Numbered from the stretch's first letter, positions 28,084 through 37,068 are shown. The stretch: 64,000 nt of DNA from Alteromonas lipotrueiana (GCF_019249245.1 NZ_JAESDK010000019.1:34739-98738), one strand, 5' to 3'. The notes: generated by a model from the sequence alone, not told the origin. Numbers and translations: made by a program.

Positions 28084-29109
28084 TTGATTAAAAAGTCGAT
28101 TCAACTGCTTTTTGTTTTAACAGCAATAGGTTTGCTTAGCGCCTGCAGTGATGAGAAATTGCCTGTAGTTCATCTGCAGGGGGATACCATGGGCACCACG
28201 TATAATGTAAAATATGTGGTGAATAAGAATCAGCAGAAAGTAGAAGGGTTACAGACTACTATTGATAATCGTCTTCAGCAGGTGAACAAACTGATGTCCA
28301 CCTATGATCCTGAGTCAGAATTGTCGCGCTTTAACCAAAGCCGGTATACAGCGCCTTTCAATGCTTCTGAAGAAACCCGCTCTGTTGTTGCCGAAGCCCT
28401 GCGCATTAATAAGTTAAGCGAAGGGGCGTTGGATGTTACTGTGGGGCCGTTAGTCAATTTGTGGGGGTTTGGACCCACTAAACGTCCTGAAAAAGTACCC
28501 ACCGATTCACAAATTGCTGAAGTTCGAGACTATGTGGGGTCTGAAAAGCTACGGATAACCCAAAGCGGGCTACAAAAGACACACCCTCAGGTCTATGTTG
28601 ATTTATCGACCATAGCCAAGGGTTATGGTGTAGATAAAATTGCCGCTATTCTGGAGCTACAGAATATTCATGACTACCTGGTAGAAATTGGCGGCGAAAT
28701 GCGAGTTAAAGGTCAGCGCGGCGATGGAAGTGGCTGGCTGATTGCGGTGGAAAAACCATTAAGTAGTGGTCGGGCGGTACAAAAGGTTTTATCGGTGGGA
28801 ACTAACGCCGTTGCCACCTCTGGCGACTATCGCAATTACTATGAACAGGATGGGGTACGTTATTCGCACCTGATTGACCCTCGTAGTGGCAAACCTATTG
28901 ATCATAACCTGGTTGCAGTTACCGTTGTAGCGTCCTCGTCGATGACCGCTGATGGTTTAGCAACCGCTTTAAACGTAATGGGCTGGGATGCAGCGAAAAA
29001 GCTCGCAGAGCAAGAAAATTTAGCAGTGTTGCTGATTCGACATCACAACGATGAATTTGAAGAATATATTTCTACGGCATTTGATGAAACCGTAGAGATT
29101 AAAAATTAG
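28084..29109 (+). CDS. apbE: FAD:protein FMN transferase
   Basis: Transfers FMN from FAD onto threonine of the S(T)GAT motifs in NqrB and NqrC, in the periplasm. The protein is a lipoprotein: the leader ends LLSACSDE. Signatures are GDTMGTTYNVKYV, the magnesium and FAD region VDLSTIAKGYGVDKIA, GGEMRVKG and HLIDPRSGKPID, with SMTADGLATALNVMG near the end. The start codon is TTG 28084, with AGGAAG upstream. Position directly after nqrF fits its substrates. Confidence 0.95.
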   Translation: MIKKSIQLLFVLTAIGLLSACSDEKLPVVHLQGDTMGTTYNVKYVVNKNQQKVEGLQTTIDNRLQQVNKLMSTYDPESELSRFNQSRYTAPFNASEETRSVVAEALRINKLSEGALDVTVGPLVNLWGFGPTKRPEKVPTDSQIAEVRDYVGSEKLRITQSGLQKTHPQVYVDLSTIAKGYGVDKIAAILELQNIHDYLVEIGGEMRVKGQRGDGSGWLIAVEKPLSSGRAVQKVLSVGTNAVATSGDYRNYYEQDGVRYSHLIDPRSGKPIDHNLVAVTVVASSSMTADGLATALNVMGWDAAKKLAEQENLAVLLIRHHNDEFEEYISTAFDETVEIKN

Positions 29110-29120
29110 CAGGTAATGAT

Positions 29121-29354
29121 ATGAGTACATTTATTTTGGCGTTTGTGTTCTTTTTGGCAATGGTATTAGCTATGGCCGTAGGGTATATGGTTCAGCGTAA
29201 GACAATATCAGGCAGTTGCGGGGGCCTGGGCGCACTTGGCATCGAGAAAGCGTGTGATTGCCCGGAGCCTTGCGATCGTAAAAAAGCTCGTGAAGAAAAA
29301 AACATGCTTCGGGAAAAGAAACTCGCAGAATGGAAAGAAAACCAAATTATGTAA
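29121..29354 (+). CDS. nqrM: Na+-NQR maturation protein NqrM
   Basis: Small protein (77 residues) needed to build the iron centre of NqrD/NqrE. It has one N-terminal membrane helix (FILAFVFFLAMVLAMAVGYM) and the four-cysteine region GSCGGLGAL...ACDCPEPCDRK, characteristic of the former DUF539 family. It starts 11 bases after apbE and is the last gene of the locus. Confidence 0.93.
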   Translation: MSTFILAFVFFLAMVLAMAVGYMVQRKTISGSCGGLGALGIEKACDCPEPCDRKKAREEKNMLREKKLAEWKENQIM

Positions 29355-29517
29355 CTGAGTTGTTAAAGCGCGGTTGCTACACGCCGCGCTTATAGCTAAT
29401 TACAGGCCGACTGCTGCCATAATCTACCTCTGCAGATAGCCGCTGGGCGCAGTGATAGTAAATTGTTACATTAATTATTGGTACTTAGCGAAAAAGTGCG
29501 GTAACTTTCGCGCCAGT

Positions 29518-29547
29518 CACAGGACTGGAAATAAATACAGTCCTGTG
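29518..29547. repeat. perfect inverted repeat CACAGGACTG/CAGTCCTGTG with an extra half copy
   Basis: Ten-base arms (29518-29527 and 29538-29547) flank an AT-rich 10-base loop; a further GTCCTGTG lies at 29583-29590. The group stands 90 bases before the GAF-protein gene in a 282-base gap. It could be an operator or a structured leader; I do not recognise it. Confidence 0.5.
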
Positions 29548-29636
29548 TCCTGCTTTGGTTTTTGACCCAAAAAATCAGTACGTCCTGTGCTCGCCGCAGA
29601 TTTCCTCATTTTGTTCACTAGTTAGGAATTGCCATT

Positions 29637-30140
29637 ATGGCTCGAATCCCACAGTTGCCCCATGAAGCCGAACGCTTACAAGCGCTGTACGATTTAAATA
29701 TTCTTGATACTCCCGCTGAAGAGCGCTTTGATGCGATTACGCTTAAAGCCCAGCAAGAATTTAAATGTAAAACCGTACTCATCAGCCTTATCACTGAGAA
29801 CAAACAATGGTTCAAGTCGCGTCAGGGCTTGGATAAGCGCGAAACACCTCGAAATATTTCGTTTTGTACCTATGCCATTGCTGAAGAGCAGTATTTAATT
29901 GTGCCCGATGCGCGCGCTGACTTTCGTTTTAGAAACAATAAGCTGGTTATTGGCGAACCGTTCATCCGCTCATACGCCGGGGTTATTTTGTATTCTGAGG
30001 ATGGTTATGAATTGGGTACATTTTGTCTGCTGCACGATGAAGTACGCCAATACAGTGACCAAGATATTAATCGGATAAAGCACTATGCCCGCATTGTTGA
30101 ACAAGAGCTACGGCTTTCAGATAATTATGGGGCGCGATAA
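29637..30140 (+). CDS. stand-alone GAF-domain protein
   Basis: A 167-residue cytoplasmic protein made of one GAF domain. The start MARIPQLPHEAERLQALYDL and the pattern LDTPAEERFDAIT are typical of the N-terminal GAF module found ahead of diguanylate cyclase or kinase domains; here no output domain follows. FKCKTVLISLITENKQWFKS, RNISFCTYAI and SYAGVILYSEDGYELGTFC form the GAF core. A ligand or redox role, or binding to a separate partner, is possible; the sequence does not decide. It follows the inverted repeat upstream and stands alone. Confidence 0.8.
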   Translation: MARIPQLPHEAERLQALYDLNILDTPAEERFDAITLKAQQEFKCKTVLISLITENKQWFKSRQGLDKRETPRNISFCTYAIAEEQYLIVPDARADFRFRNNKLVIGEPFIRSYAGVILYSEDGYELGTFCLLHDEVRQYSDQDINRIKHYARIVEQELRLSDNYGAR

Positions 30141-30294
30141 ACCGCGTTTTATAAGAGTCAAATCAATTCGTCACGCCTTTATAACCTCAAGTATCTGATA
30201 GCAGCTGTTTTTCTTATCAATACTTTTTTTGATTTTCTTTTTGTAATTTTTAATCAACTAGCAGTGTAATGTAACCGCAAGGTTCGCTAAAATG

Positions 30295-30310
30295 CTGGCT
30301 ATGTATACAG
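30295..30310. promoter_or_regulatory. LexA-like box in front of dinB
   Basis: CTGGCTATGTATACAG matches the LexA consensus CTGT-N8-ACAG except for one base in the first arm (CTGG). It ends 15 bases before the dinB start codon, the place expected for SOS control. Confidence 0.65.
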
Positions 30311-30325
30311 TCAAAAAAACCTAAC

Positions 30326-31405
30326 ATGCGCAAAATAATTCATATCGACATGGATTGTTTTTACGCGGCCGTGGAAATGCGTGATGATCCGACCTTACGC
30401 GACATACCTTTGGCCATTGGTGGAAGCTCCAAACAACGCGGCGTTATTTCAACCTGTAATTATCCAGCCAGAAAGTATGGGGTACGTTCAGCTATGGCTA
30501 CTGCCTATGCGCTACGCCTTTGCCCAGACCTGGTTATGGTAAAAGGGCGCATGGAGCTTTATGTGAAAGAGTCGATGCGTATTCGCGAGATATTTGCCGA
30601 CTTTACCGATATTATCGAACCCCTTTCCCTGGACGAGGCGTATCTTGATGTGACTGACTCTGTGCATTGCGGGGGCAGTGCAACGCTTATTGCTCAAGAG
30701 ATACGAACTCGCATACACAACGAATTGGGGCTCACCGCTTCAGCCGGTGTGGCTTCTTGTAAGTTTGTTGCCAAAGTGGCCAGCGACGAAAACAAACCTG
30801 ATGGGATATGTGTGATAACCCCTGATAAGCAAGATACGTTTGTGCGAACAATGGCGTTAGAAAAAATTCCGGGTGTAGGCAAAGTCACTCTGCAAAAGCT
30901 GCATCGTATGGGGCTGGCAACCTGTAATGATATCCGTCAATATCCTTTTGAACGGTTGCAAAAAGAGTTGGGTAAATTTGGCGCGGTGCTATGGGATCGC
31001 GCCCACGGGGTGGACGAACGGGAAGTTAATGTTAGTCGTGAGCGCAAATCTATAGGGGTAGAGCGTACACTCAATGACGATATTCATACCCTGACGCAAT
31101 GTTACGATTTTTTACCGGTATTACTGGAAAAACTATCAGAGCGCATTGCTGCACACGAAAAAAAACACACTAAAGGTGAGTCTGTACGTATAAAATCGCA
31201 GGGCGTAAAGCTTAAGTTCAGCGATTTTCAGCTTACCACCGTAGAGCACAGACAACAGAAGTTCGATGCTGAGGTTTTTTCGCAACTCCTTGTAGAAGCC
31301 TATGAACGGGGCAGAGGGCGAGGAATACGACTGGTAGGTCTGCATATTGGCCTGGCCGAGCCCGCTCCGGTTGAACAACTTATTTTACCGTTGGAGTACC
31401 AATAG
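30326..31405 (+). CDS. dinB: DNA polymerase IV
   Basis: Y-family translesion polymerase, part of the SOS response. Catalytic acids are Asp8 in HIDMDCFYA and Asp103-Glu104 in SLDEAYLD; the N-terminal and finger motifs IGGSSKQRGVISTCNYPARK and the HhH segment KIPGVGKVTLQKL follow. The protein has 359 residues and ends QLILPLEYQ, resembling the beta-clamp binding tail of Pol IV (Q-L-x-L-P/F-L). A LexA-like box overlaps its promoter. The DUF1653 gene starts on the next base after its stop codon. Confidence 0.95.
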   Translation: MRKIIHIDMDCFYAAVEMRDDPTLRDIPLAIGGSSKQRGVISTCNYPARKYGVRSAMATAYALRLCPDLVMVKGRMELYVKESMRIREIFADFTDIIEPLSLDEAYLDVTDSVHCGGSATLIAQEIRTRIHNELGLTASAGVASCKFVAKVASDENKPDGICVITPDKQDTFVRTMALEKIPGVGKVTLQKLHRMGLATCNDIRQYPFERLQKELGKFGAVLWDRAHGVDEREVNVSRERKSIGVERTLNDDIHTLTQCYDFLPVLLEKLSERIAAHEKKHTKGESVRIKSQGVKLKFSDFQLTTVEHRQQKFDAEVFSQLLVEAYERGRGRGIRLVGLHIGLAEPAPVEQLILPLEYQ

Positions 31406-31648
31406 ATGACATCAACAATTGAACCGGGTATTTATCAACACTATAAAGGCAATTACTACGCGGTATTTGATGTAGCCCGGCATAGCGAAGATGAAAGCTA
31501 CCTCGTAGTATACCGCCCGTGCTACGGTGAAAAAGCATTGTGGGTCCGGCCTCTTGCCATGTTTTCAGAAACCGTTGAAAAAGACGGCCAGACAGTGCCA
31601 CGATTTGAGTATATTAAACCCCTGCCTGAAGATCTTAAAAAAATATAA
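31406..31648 (+). CDS. DUF1653 family protein
   Basis: A small 80-residue protein of the DUF1653 family (pattern PGIYQHYKGNYYAVFDVARHSEDESYLVVYRPCYG and LWVRPLAMFSETV, shown here in parts: GIYQHYKGNYYAVFDVARHS; LVVYRPCY; WVRPLAMF). The function of this family is unknown. Its ATG begins directly after the dinB stop codon, so it is translated from the same message and may be induced with dinB in the SOS response. Confidence 0.85.
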   Translation: MTSTIEPGIYQHYKGNYYAVFDVARHSEDESYLVVYRPCYGEKALWVRPLAMFSETVEKDGQTVPRFEYIKPLPEDLKKI

Positions 31649-31707
31649 ATGATCTGTTCGATATGTGACCGCATAATCAATTGCAGACTATTAGCAGAGG
31701 ATTCGTC

Positions 31708-32568
31708 ATGAACATCGGATACAAAAGCGCTTTGGCGGTACTGCCATTGTTGTTGAGCGCAGCCGGTCAGGCCCAAAATAATTACAACGATGTACAAATT
31801 AAAGATACTCCCTTGCGTGGCTCTGTACACATGCTTCAGGGTGCAGGCGGAAACATTGGTGTTTCTGCTGGTAAAGATGGCGTTTTAATTATAGATGACC
31901 AATTTGAACCGTTAGCGCAGAAGATCTCCAATGCGCTGGGCGATTTGGGCAGCAAATCACCGAAATTTATTATCAATACACACTTTCATGGTGACCATAC
32001 CGGAAGTAATGGTTGGTTTCATCAACATGCCAACAGTACCATTTTGGCCCATAGTAATGTGCGCGTACGCCTGGCAAAAGATAATGAAACCGAACCTCAG
32101 GCGTTACCCGTTATCACCTACGAAGATGGCATAAAAATGCATTTTAACGGCGAAACCTTACACATTATGCATCTTGCTGAAGGTCATACCGACGGGGATT
32201 CAGTGGTGTGGTTTGAAGAGCCAAATGTGATGCATACAGGCGACTTGTTTTTTAACGAGCGCTTTCCGTTTATCGACCTTAATTCAGGTGGAAGCGTAGA
32301 GGGCTATATTCGTTCTGTTAAGCAGCTCATCAAAAAAACCAATGATCAGACAATCATAGTCCCTGGCCATGGTCCTTTAGCAAATCAATCTGACTACAAA
32401 GTGTTTTTAGATATGATTGAGCAGACCAAAACCTATGTCGAAAAGCTAAAAGCGCAGGGCATGTCGGCTGACGAGATTGTCAAAAAAGGACTAGAGCCTC
32501 AGTGGCAATCATGGAGTTGGGATTTTATCACCGAAGAGAAATGGATAAATACGCTGTACAATGACTAA
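31708..32568 (+). CDS. exported metallo-beta-lactamase-fold hydrolase
   Basis: Zinc hydrolase of the MBL superfamily, 286 residues. The start MNIGYKSALAVLPLLLSAAG at 31708 (GAGG upstream) gives a signal peptide cut near GQA-QN; the earlier frame begins with TTG. The zinc motif is NTHFHGDHTG, with further ligands in EGHTDGDSV, HTGDLFF and VPGHGPL. It lies closer to the glyoxalase-II/quinoprotein-relay type hydrolases than to true beta-lactamases, though a lactamase cannot be excluded. Periplasmic; substrate unknown. A terminator follows. Confidence 0.85.
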   Translation: MNIGYKSALAVLPLLLSAAGQAQNNYNDVQIKDTPLRGSVHMLQGAGGNIGVSAGKDGVLIIDDQFEPLAQKISNALGDLGSKSPKFIINTHFHGDHTGSNGWFHQHANSTILAHSNVRVRLAKDNETEPQALPVITYEDGIKMHFNGETLHIMHLAEGHTDGDSVVWFEEPNVMHTGDLFFNERFPFIDLNSGGSVEGYIRSVKQLIKKTNDQTIIVPGHGPLANQSDYKVFLDMIEQTKTYVEKLKAQGMSADEIVKKGLEPQWQSWSWDFITEEKWINTLYND

Positions 32569-32590
32569 AGAGATAGCGCCCATTATTAGT

Positions 32591-32617
32591 AACGGGAGCT
32601 TTAGGCTCCCGTTTTTT
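32591..32617 (+). terminator. intrinsic terminator between the two MBL-fold genes
   Basis: AACGGGAGC and GCTCCCGTT pair around TTTAG and are followed by T residues. Confidence 0.88.
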
Positions 32618-32636
32618 GTGGTCAGGAGCAAAGTTA

Positions 32637-33725
32637 GTGAAAATTTTAAATGTTGTTGTGGCAGTAATATTAGTGCTGATCATTGTGGGGGTAGTTATTA
32701 ATTACCGGCTCGATAGCACGCCTCCTGGTACCTTTGATTCGCCTCAGTATCATGATGGCGTATTTGTAAATACCAAACCAATTACCGGCAACACTTTCAC
32801 TAAATTTATTGAAATTTTTCACCGTAGCCTGACCCAGGAACGAACCGCTATAAGACCGGCAGCGGCGATCCCGATAGCGTCGTTAACTACTAAGCAATTG
32901 CAGCAATTACCCGATACCGGCGTCTTTTTTGTCAAACTCGGACATTCGACGGTGTTATTTAAAATAGAAGGTCGGTATGTGTTAACCGATCCCATGTTTG
33001 CCCGGCGCGCTTCGCCATTTCGATTTGTAGGACCAGAGCGTTTTCATCCGGTACCCATTACTATAGATGAGTTGCCCCCTATAGATATCGTACTGTTATC
33101 TCACAACCATTACGACCATCTTGACGAAGACTCTGTCAAAGCGCTTAAACATAAAACCCAGCACTTTTTGGTGCCACTGGGCTTAAAAGTACAGCTTCTT
33201 GATTGGGGAATACAGGCAGACAATATTACCGAGCTAGACTGGTGGCAGAAACAGCGGGTCGCGGATATCGACCTGACCTTAACCCCCTCGCATCACTTCT
33301 CTGGGCGCGCTTTTACCGATCGTAACGCCACGTTATGGGGAGGCTGGGCTATTCGTACTGCACAAACGGCATTGTTTTTCAGTGGGGATTCAGGGTATTT
33401 CGACGGCTTTAAAGCCATAGGACAAAAGCTAGGCCCATTTGATATCGCCATGATAGAGAACGGGGCATATGCCAGCAACTGGCCACAAGTGCACATGCAG
33501 CCTCAGCAAACTGTGCAGGCGTTTAAAGATGTTAAAGGCCGGTATTTGGCACCGATTCACAACAGCACCTTTGACTTGGCGTTTCATAGCTGGTTTGACC
33601 CGCTGGAACAACTTGAAAAACTGAGCCAAAAGCAAAACGTGAATCTACTCACGCCTCGTTTTGGCCAGATTATTAATGTGAGCCAGCCGGACGCCACCCC
33701 ACGGTGGTGGCAGACCTTAAATTAG
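32637..33725 (+). CDS. membrane-anchored MBL-fold hydrolase (NAPE-PLD/UlaG-like)
   Basis: Second MBL-fold enzyme, of the broad Lactamase_B_2 group that includes N-acyl-phosphatidylethanolamine phospholipase D and UlaG. The start is GTG 32637 with CAGGAG upstream; an earlier in-frame TTG lies in the terminator. Residues about 4-24 form an N-terminal anchor (VVVAVILVLIIVGVVI). Metal-binding signatures are LSHNHYDHLD, TPSHHFSGR and FSGDSGYFDGF, and the C-terminal PIHNSTFDL. A lipid-type substrate is inferred from similarity only. Its last four bases overlap the convergent amidohydrolase. Confidence 0.82.
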   Translation: MKILNVVVAVILVLIIVGVVINYRLDSTPPGTFDSPQYHDGVFVNTKPITGNTFTKFIEIFHRSLTQERTAIRPAAAIPIASLTTKQLQQLPDTGVFFVKLGHSTVLFKIEGRYVLTDPMFARRASPFRFVGPERFHPVPITIDELPPIDIVLLSHNHYDHLDEDSVKALKHKTQHFLVPLGLKVQLLDWGIQADNITELDWWQKQRVADIDLTLTPSHHFSGRAFTDRNATLWGGWAIRTAQTALFFSGDSGYFDGFKAIGQKLGPFDIAMIENGAYASNWPQVHMQPQQTVQAFKDVKGRYLAPIHNSTFDLAFHSWFDPLEQLEKLSQKQNVNLLTPRFGQIINVSQPDATPRWWQTLN

Positions 33726-35395
33726 TGACTTTCTTCTGATATGGAAAACGCTTGTTCGCCAGCTACCCAGGTTTCAAGAACCTGAGTTTTCCAGATGTTT
33801 TCTGGCTTAACCTTGAAAATATCCTGGTCCACCAGAATAAAGTCAGCCCATTTTCCAGGGGTCAGGGTGCCGGTAACATCTTCCATATGAGCTGCGTACG
33901 CCGCATCTAATGTAAAACCACGAAAAGCTTGTTTTACTGTTAATGCTTCGTGAGCATACCAGCCCTTAACCGGTTGATTGTCTCGGTCTTGACGCGTCAC
34001 GGCAGCATGTAAGCCATAAAAAGGGTTAGCCAGTTCAACCGGAAAGTCTGAACCAAGGGGTAGGGCGATGCCAGAATCAAGCAGAGTCTTCCAGGCATAC
34101 GCGCCTTTCATGCGCTGTTTTCCGATACGATCTTCAGCCATGTTTTTGTCGCTGGTTGCATGGGTAGGTTGCATAGAAGGTAATACCTGTAATTCAGCAA
34201 ACCGGGCAAGATCGTCAGGTGCCACGACCTGCGCGTGTTCTATACGATGACGCAAGGCCTGGCCATCGCGTTGTGCAAACGTTTTTTCAAACTGATTTAA
34301 TGCTAAATGATTGGCGCGATCGCCAATAGCATGAAAGTTCAGCTGAAAACCAGCGTCAATAACTTTGTTAAACAAACCGGGGAAATCTTCGGGTTGGGTT
34401 AACATCAAACCTTGTTGATGAGGCGCATCGCTATAGGGTTTAAGTAATGCTGCACCTCGGCTGCCTAACGCACCATCGCCGTAGGCTTTGACGCTGCGTA
34501 TAAACAAATAGTCTTGTTCACCTCGCACGACACCACGATCCAGTAAACGCGCTAAATCCGGGTCGGTAGCGGCAATCATGGCATACACACGTACTGGCAA
34601 CTCGCCCTTCACGGCCTGCGCCAGATAAAAATCGTATTCGCGGTGACTAATACCGGCGTCGTGCATCATAGTCACTCCGTTTGCTAACAAATGCTCAGAA
34701 GCGGCACTTAAGCGCTGCTTAAGTTGTCCGTAACTGGTTTCAGGCATTACCTTTTCAACCAGCGCTTTAGCATTATCAATCAGCACACCAGTGGGTTTTC
34801 CGTCGGCGTCTTTGATTATCTGTCCGCCGTCCGGGTCAGGCGTATCACTGGTAATTCCCGCCAGCTGCAGCGCCTTGCTATTGGCCCAGCCTGCGTGGGC
34901 ATCGACCCGGCCTAACCAAACCGGACGATCAGTAATGTGTTTATCAAGCTGTTCTGCGGTAGGAAAGGCCCGGTCTGGCCATTGTTCCTGGTTCCAGCCG
35001 CGACCGGTTATCCATTGTTGGTCGCCGTGGGCAAGGGCATAATCTGCTACCATCTGTGCTGCTTCGCTGGCACTTGTGGCAGAGCGAAGATCCACTTCCA
35101 GTAAGTTACTGCCTAAACTTAACATGTGGCCGTGCGCATCAATCATACCCGGCAACAGGGTTTTGCCCTGGCCGTCAATGGTTTTAATATTGTTGTGCTG
35201 TTCAGACGTATCGCTGCCAGTCGACACTACCTTACCATCTTTTATCAGCAACTGTGAGAACTGGTTTAGTTCGCCATTTTCATCAAGGGTGTAGCCATTA
35301 ACATTTTTTAGTAATACCGAATCTTTTGCTACCGCTGGCACCGACACTAATACTGTCGTAGCCAGAGCACATAACATGTGTCCAAACTTATGCAT
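33722..35395 (-). CDS. exported amidohydrolase, YtcJ-like
   Basis: Metal-dependent hydrolase of the Amidohydro_3 (YtcJ) family, 557 residues, with a signal peptide (MHKFGHMLCALATTVLVSVPAVA). The metal His pair is in PGMIDAHGHML; ITGRGWNQEQWPDRAFPTAE is diagnostic for YtcJ proteins, and NFHAIGDRAN, RIEHAQVV and LPLGSDFPVE give the remaining ligands. It probably acts on an amide or cyclic amide outside the cytoplasm; the substrate is not known. Its start codon overlaps the stop of the PLP dehydratase gene (TAATG), so the pair is translationally coupled. Confidence 0.9.
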   Translation of the reverse strand: MHKFGHMLCALATTVLVSVPAVAKDSVLLKNVNGYTLDENGELNQFSQLLIKDGKVVSTGSDTSEQHNNIKTIDGQGKTLLPGMIDAHGHMLSLGSNLLEVDLRSATSASEAAQMVADYALAHGDQQWITGRGWNQEQWPDRAFPTAEQLDKHITDRPVWLGRVDAHAGWANSKALQLAGITSDTPDPDGGQIIKDADGKPTGVLIDNAKALVEKVMPETSYGQLKQRLSAASEHLLANGVTMMHDAGISHREYDFYLAQAVKGELPVRVYAMIAATDPDLARLLDRGVVRGEQDYLFIRSVKAYGDGALGSRGAALLKPYSDAPHQQGLMLTQPEDFPGLFNKVIDAGFQLNFHAIGDRANHLALNQFEKTFAQRDGQALRHRIEHAQVVAPDDLARFAELQVLPSMQPTHATSDKNMAEDRIGKQRMKGAYAWKTLLDSGIALPLGSDFPVELANPFYGLHAAVTRQDRDNQPVKGWYAHEALTVKQAFRGFTLDAAYAAHMEDVTGTLTPGKWADFILVDQDIFKVKPENIWKTQVLETWVAGEQAFSISEESH

Positions 35396-36402
35396 TATTG
35401 TTCTTCCTGTTGAGTTAAATTAGGGGGCTGAAGCAGATAATCCTGCTGCCAGATTTTTTGCATACTGGCGGCACTGATGTTGCCTCCGGAAAGCATTACC
35501 AGCGCTGTTTTCGGGGCAGTAGTTTCTACCGCCCAGGCGGTAACAGCCGCCATCGACAGCGCGCTGGTTGGCTCTACATGCAGTTTCAGCAAATGCTGAA
35601 GCCATTGGGTCCAATAGGCTATTTGAACCTCGTTAACTTCGTAAAAGTCGTCCAGCTGCTGTAAAAAACCAAACGTATGTTCACCGACGCTAGGCGTTGC
35701 CGCGCCATCAGCTAATGTGTCGGGAGGGCTGTTCAGGGTTTCAATTGTTCCGCTTTGCAATGAGCGTGACGCATCATTCGCTTGCTCAGGCTCAGCGCCG
35801 ATAACCAGCGCATCAGGTTGCATAGCGCGAGTCGCTAGAACCGCACCGCTTAGTAATCCACCGCCGCCACACGGGCCGAATACAGCATCGACGGGGCCGG
35901 TTTGTAACAACGCTTCATGAGTTGCAGTAGCCTGACCCGCAATAATGTCGGGATGATCAAATGGTGGGATCCACAACGTGTCTGGGTCGGCGGCTGCTTC
36001 GCGTACCGCTCGATCGGCTTCAGGACGGGTGGGATAGCGCTGCACTTTAGCACCATAGCTTTCGGTAGCCGCAGCCTTTATCGCAGAAATACTTTGGGCA
36101 GCAAAAATAGTGGCCGGAATATTATAAAGCGCGGCCGCATACGCGACAGCCTGTGCGTGGTTACCCGAGCTGTTGGCAACAACGCGTTTTGGCAAACAAT
36201 TTTGTTCAGCGCAGCGTGCCAGCATATTTACGGCACCGCGTAATTTAAACGCGCCTATAGTTTGCAAGCACTCAGCTTTAAATAAAATACGGTGGCCGAG
36301 CCACTTATTGAGTAGCGACGACTCCAGAATGGGAGTTTGCTTAACATGAGGCTTCAGTCGTTTTGCTGCAGCCAAAACATCATCGTAAGTAGGCATTGCC
36401 AT
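35395..36402 (-). CDS. PLP-dependent threonine/serine dehydratase
   Basis: Fold type II PLP enzyme that deaminates hydroxy-amino acids to keto acids and ammonia. The Schiff-base lysine is Lys53 in IGAFKLRGA; the phosphate loop is GPCGGGGLLSG, and SSGNHAQAVAYAA is the substrate-binding region. At 335 residues it lacks the C-terminal ACT regulatory domain of biosynthetic IlvA, so it is catabolic or a racemase/dehydratase of the TdcB type. It is the first gene of a coupled pair with an exported amidohydrolase, which could feed it an amino acid; this link is inference. Confidence 0.87.
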   Translation of the reverse strand: MAMPTYDDVLAAAKRLKPHVKQTPILESSLLNKWLGHRILFKAECLQTIGAFKLRGAVNMLARCAEQNCLPKRVVANSSGNHAQAVAYAAALYNIPATIFAAQSISAIKAAATESYGAKVQRYPTRPEADRAVREAAADPDTLWIPPFDHPDIIAGQATATHEALLQTGPVDAVFGPCGGGGLLSGAVLATRAMQPDALVIGAEPEQANDASRSLQSGTIETLNSPPDTLADGAATPSVGEHTFGFLQQLDDFYEVNEVQIAYWTQWLQHLLKLHVEPTSALSMAAVTAWAVETTAPKTALVMLSGGNISAASMQKIWQQDYLLQPPNLTQQEEQ

Positions 36403-36680
36403 TTTTATTTATTTATTCTCTTTTGTTCAAGTAGTATGAAGGTATCTAACATAATCGGTTCGTTATGCCGCTGCAACTTGTGTGAATGTGACACCAAATT
36501 ACCTAGGATATGTATTTAATAATTTTACTGCCCTGTACCCTTCGGGGATGCTGATGAAACAAGGTGAGCATCAAGGTCTGGTCGTTGCAGCTTGCAACGG
36601 GTGGGAGCAAATAACATACTAACCGGCCTCGGTTTTGAAACAAGCGCTTGCAGGAGCGCATAAGATAAAAGGACTATATT
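36403..36680. other. intergenic promoter region between dehydratase and PH-domain genes
   Basis: The 278 bases hold divergent promoters and no gene that I can support. A short inverted repeat CGTTGCA/TGCAACG lies at about 36583-36599. No RNA gene is recognisable. Confidence 0.4.
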
Positions 36681-37052
36681 ATGGGATTGTTAGACACCCT
36701 TATGGGGAATGCCAGTGAAGTCGATGTTGAAGAAGTTCGTGAACAGCTTGAACCTGTTATGGGCGACAACGAGCGAATAACCACCGCTTATCGTCTTATT
36801 CGTGACCTTATCGTATTTACGTCAGCACGGGTGATTCTTATTGATAAACAAGGATTAAGTGGCCGAAAAATTAGTTATTTGTCCATCCCTTATAAATCAA
36901 TTACTCAGTTTAATGTTGAAACGGCGGGGCATTTTGATACTGACTCAGAGCTGCGTATCTGGGTATCAGGGCAAGATGAGCCACAAAAGGTAGAGCTGGG
37001 TAAAAAGGCAGCCGTAGGCGTACAAAAAATGCTGGCGAACATGTTGTTCTAA
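36681..37052 (+). CDS. bacterial PH-domain protein
   Basis: A 123-residue cytoplasmic protein of the bPH_1 (DUF1696, YvbH-like) family: a PH-like beta barrel with TTAYRLIRDLIVFTSARVIL and KISYLSIPYKSITQFNVETAG, which are the hallmark segments. The biological role of this family is not settled. AAGGA precedes the ATG by seven bases, and a terminator follows the stop, so it is a single-gene unit. Confidence 0.85.
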   Translation: MGLLDTLMGNASEVDVEEVREQLEPVMGDNERITTAYRLIRDLIVFTSARVILIDKQGLSGRKISYLSIPYKSITQFNVETAGHFDTDSELRIWVSGQDEPQKVELGKKAAVGVQKMLANMLF

Positions 37053-37068
37053 ATAACTTTTAGGCAGT

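Noticed and set aside
31708..33725. Two MBL-fold enzymes as antibiotic-resistance beta-lactamases
   Set aside because: Zinc motifs are shared by the whole superfamily; the second is of the NAPE-PLD/UlaG type, and the first lacks clear lactamase-specific features. No resistance claim is justified.
36337..36519. 60-codon frame overlapping the start of the PLP dehydratase
   Set aside because: Cysteine-rich and low-complexity shadow without a ribosome-binding site; overlaps a well supported gene on the other strand.
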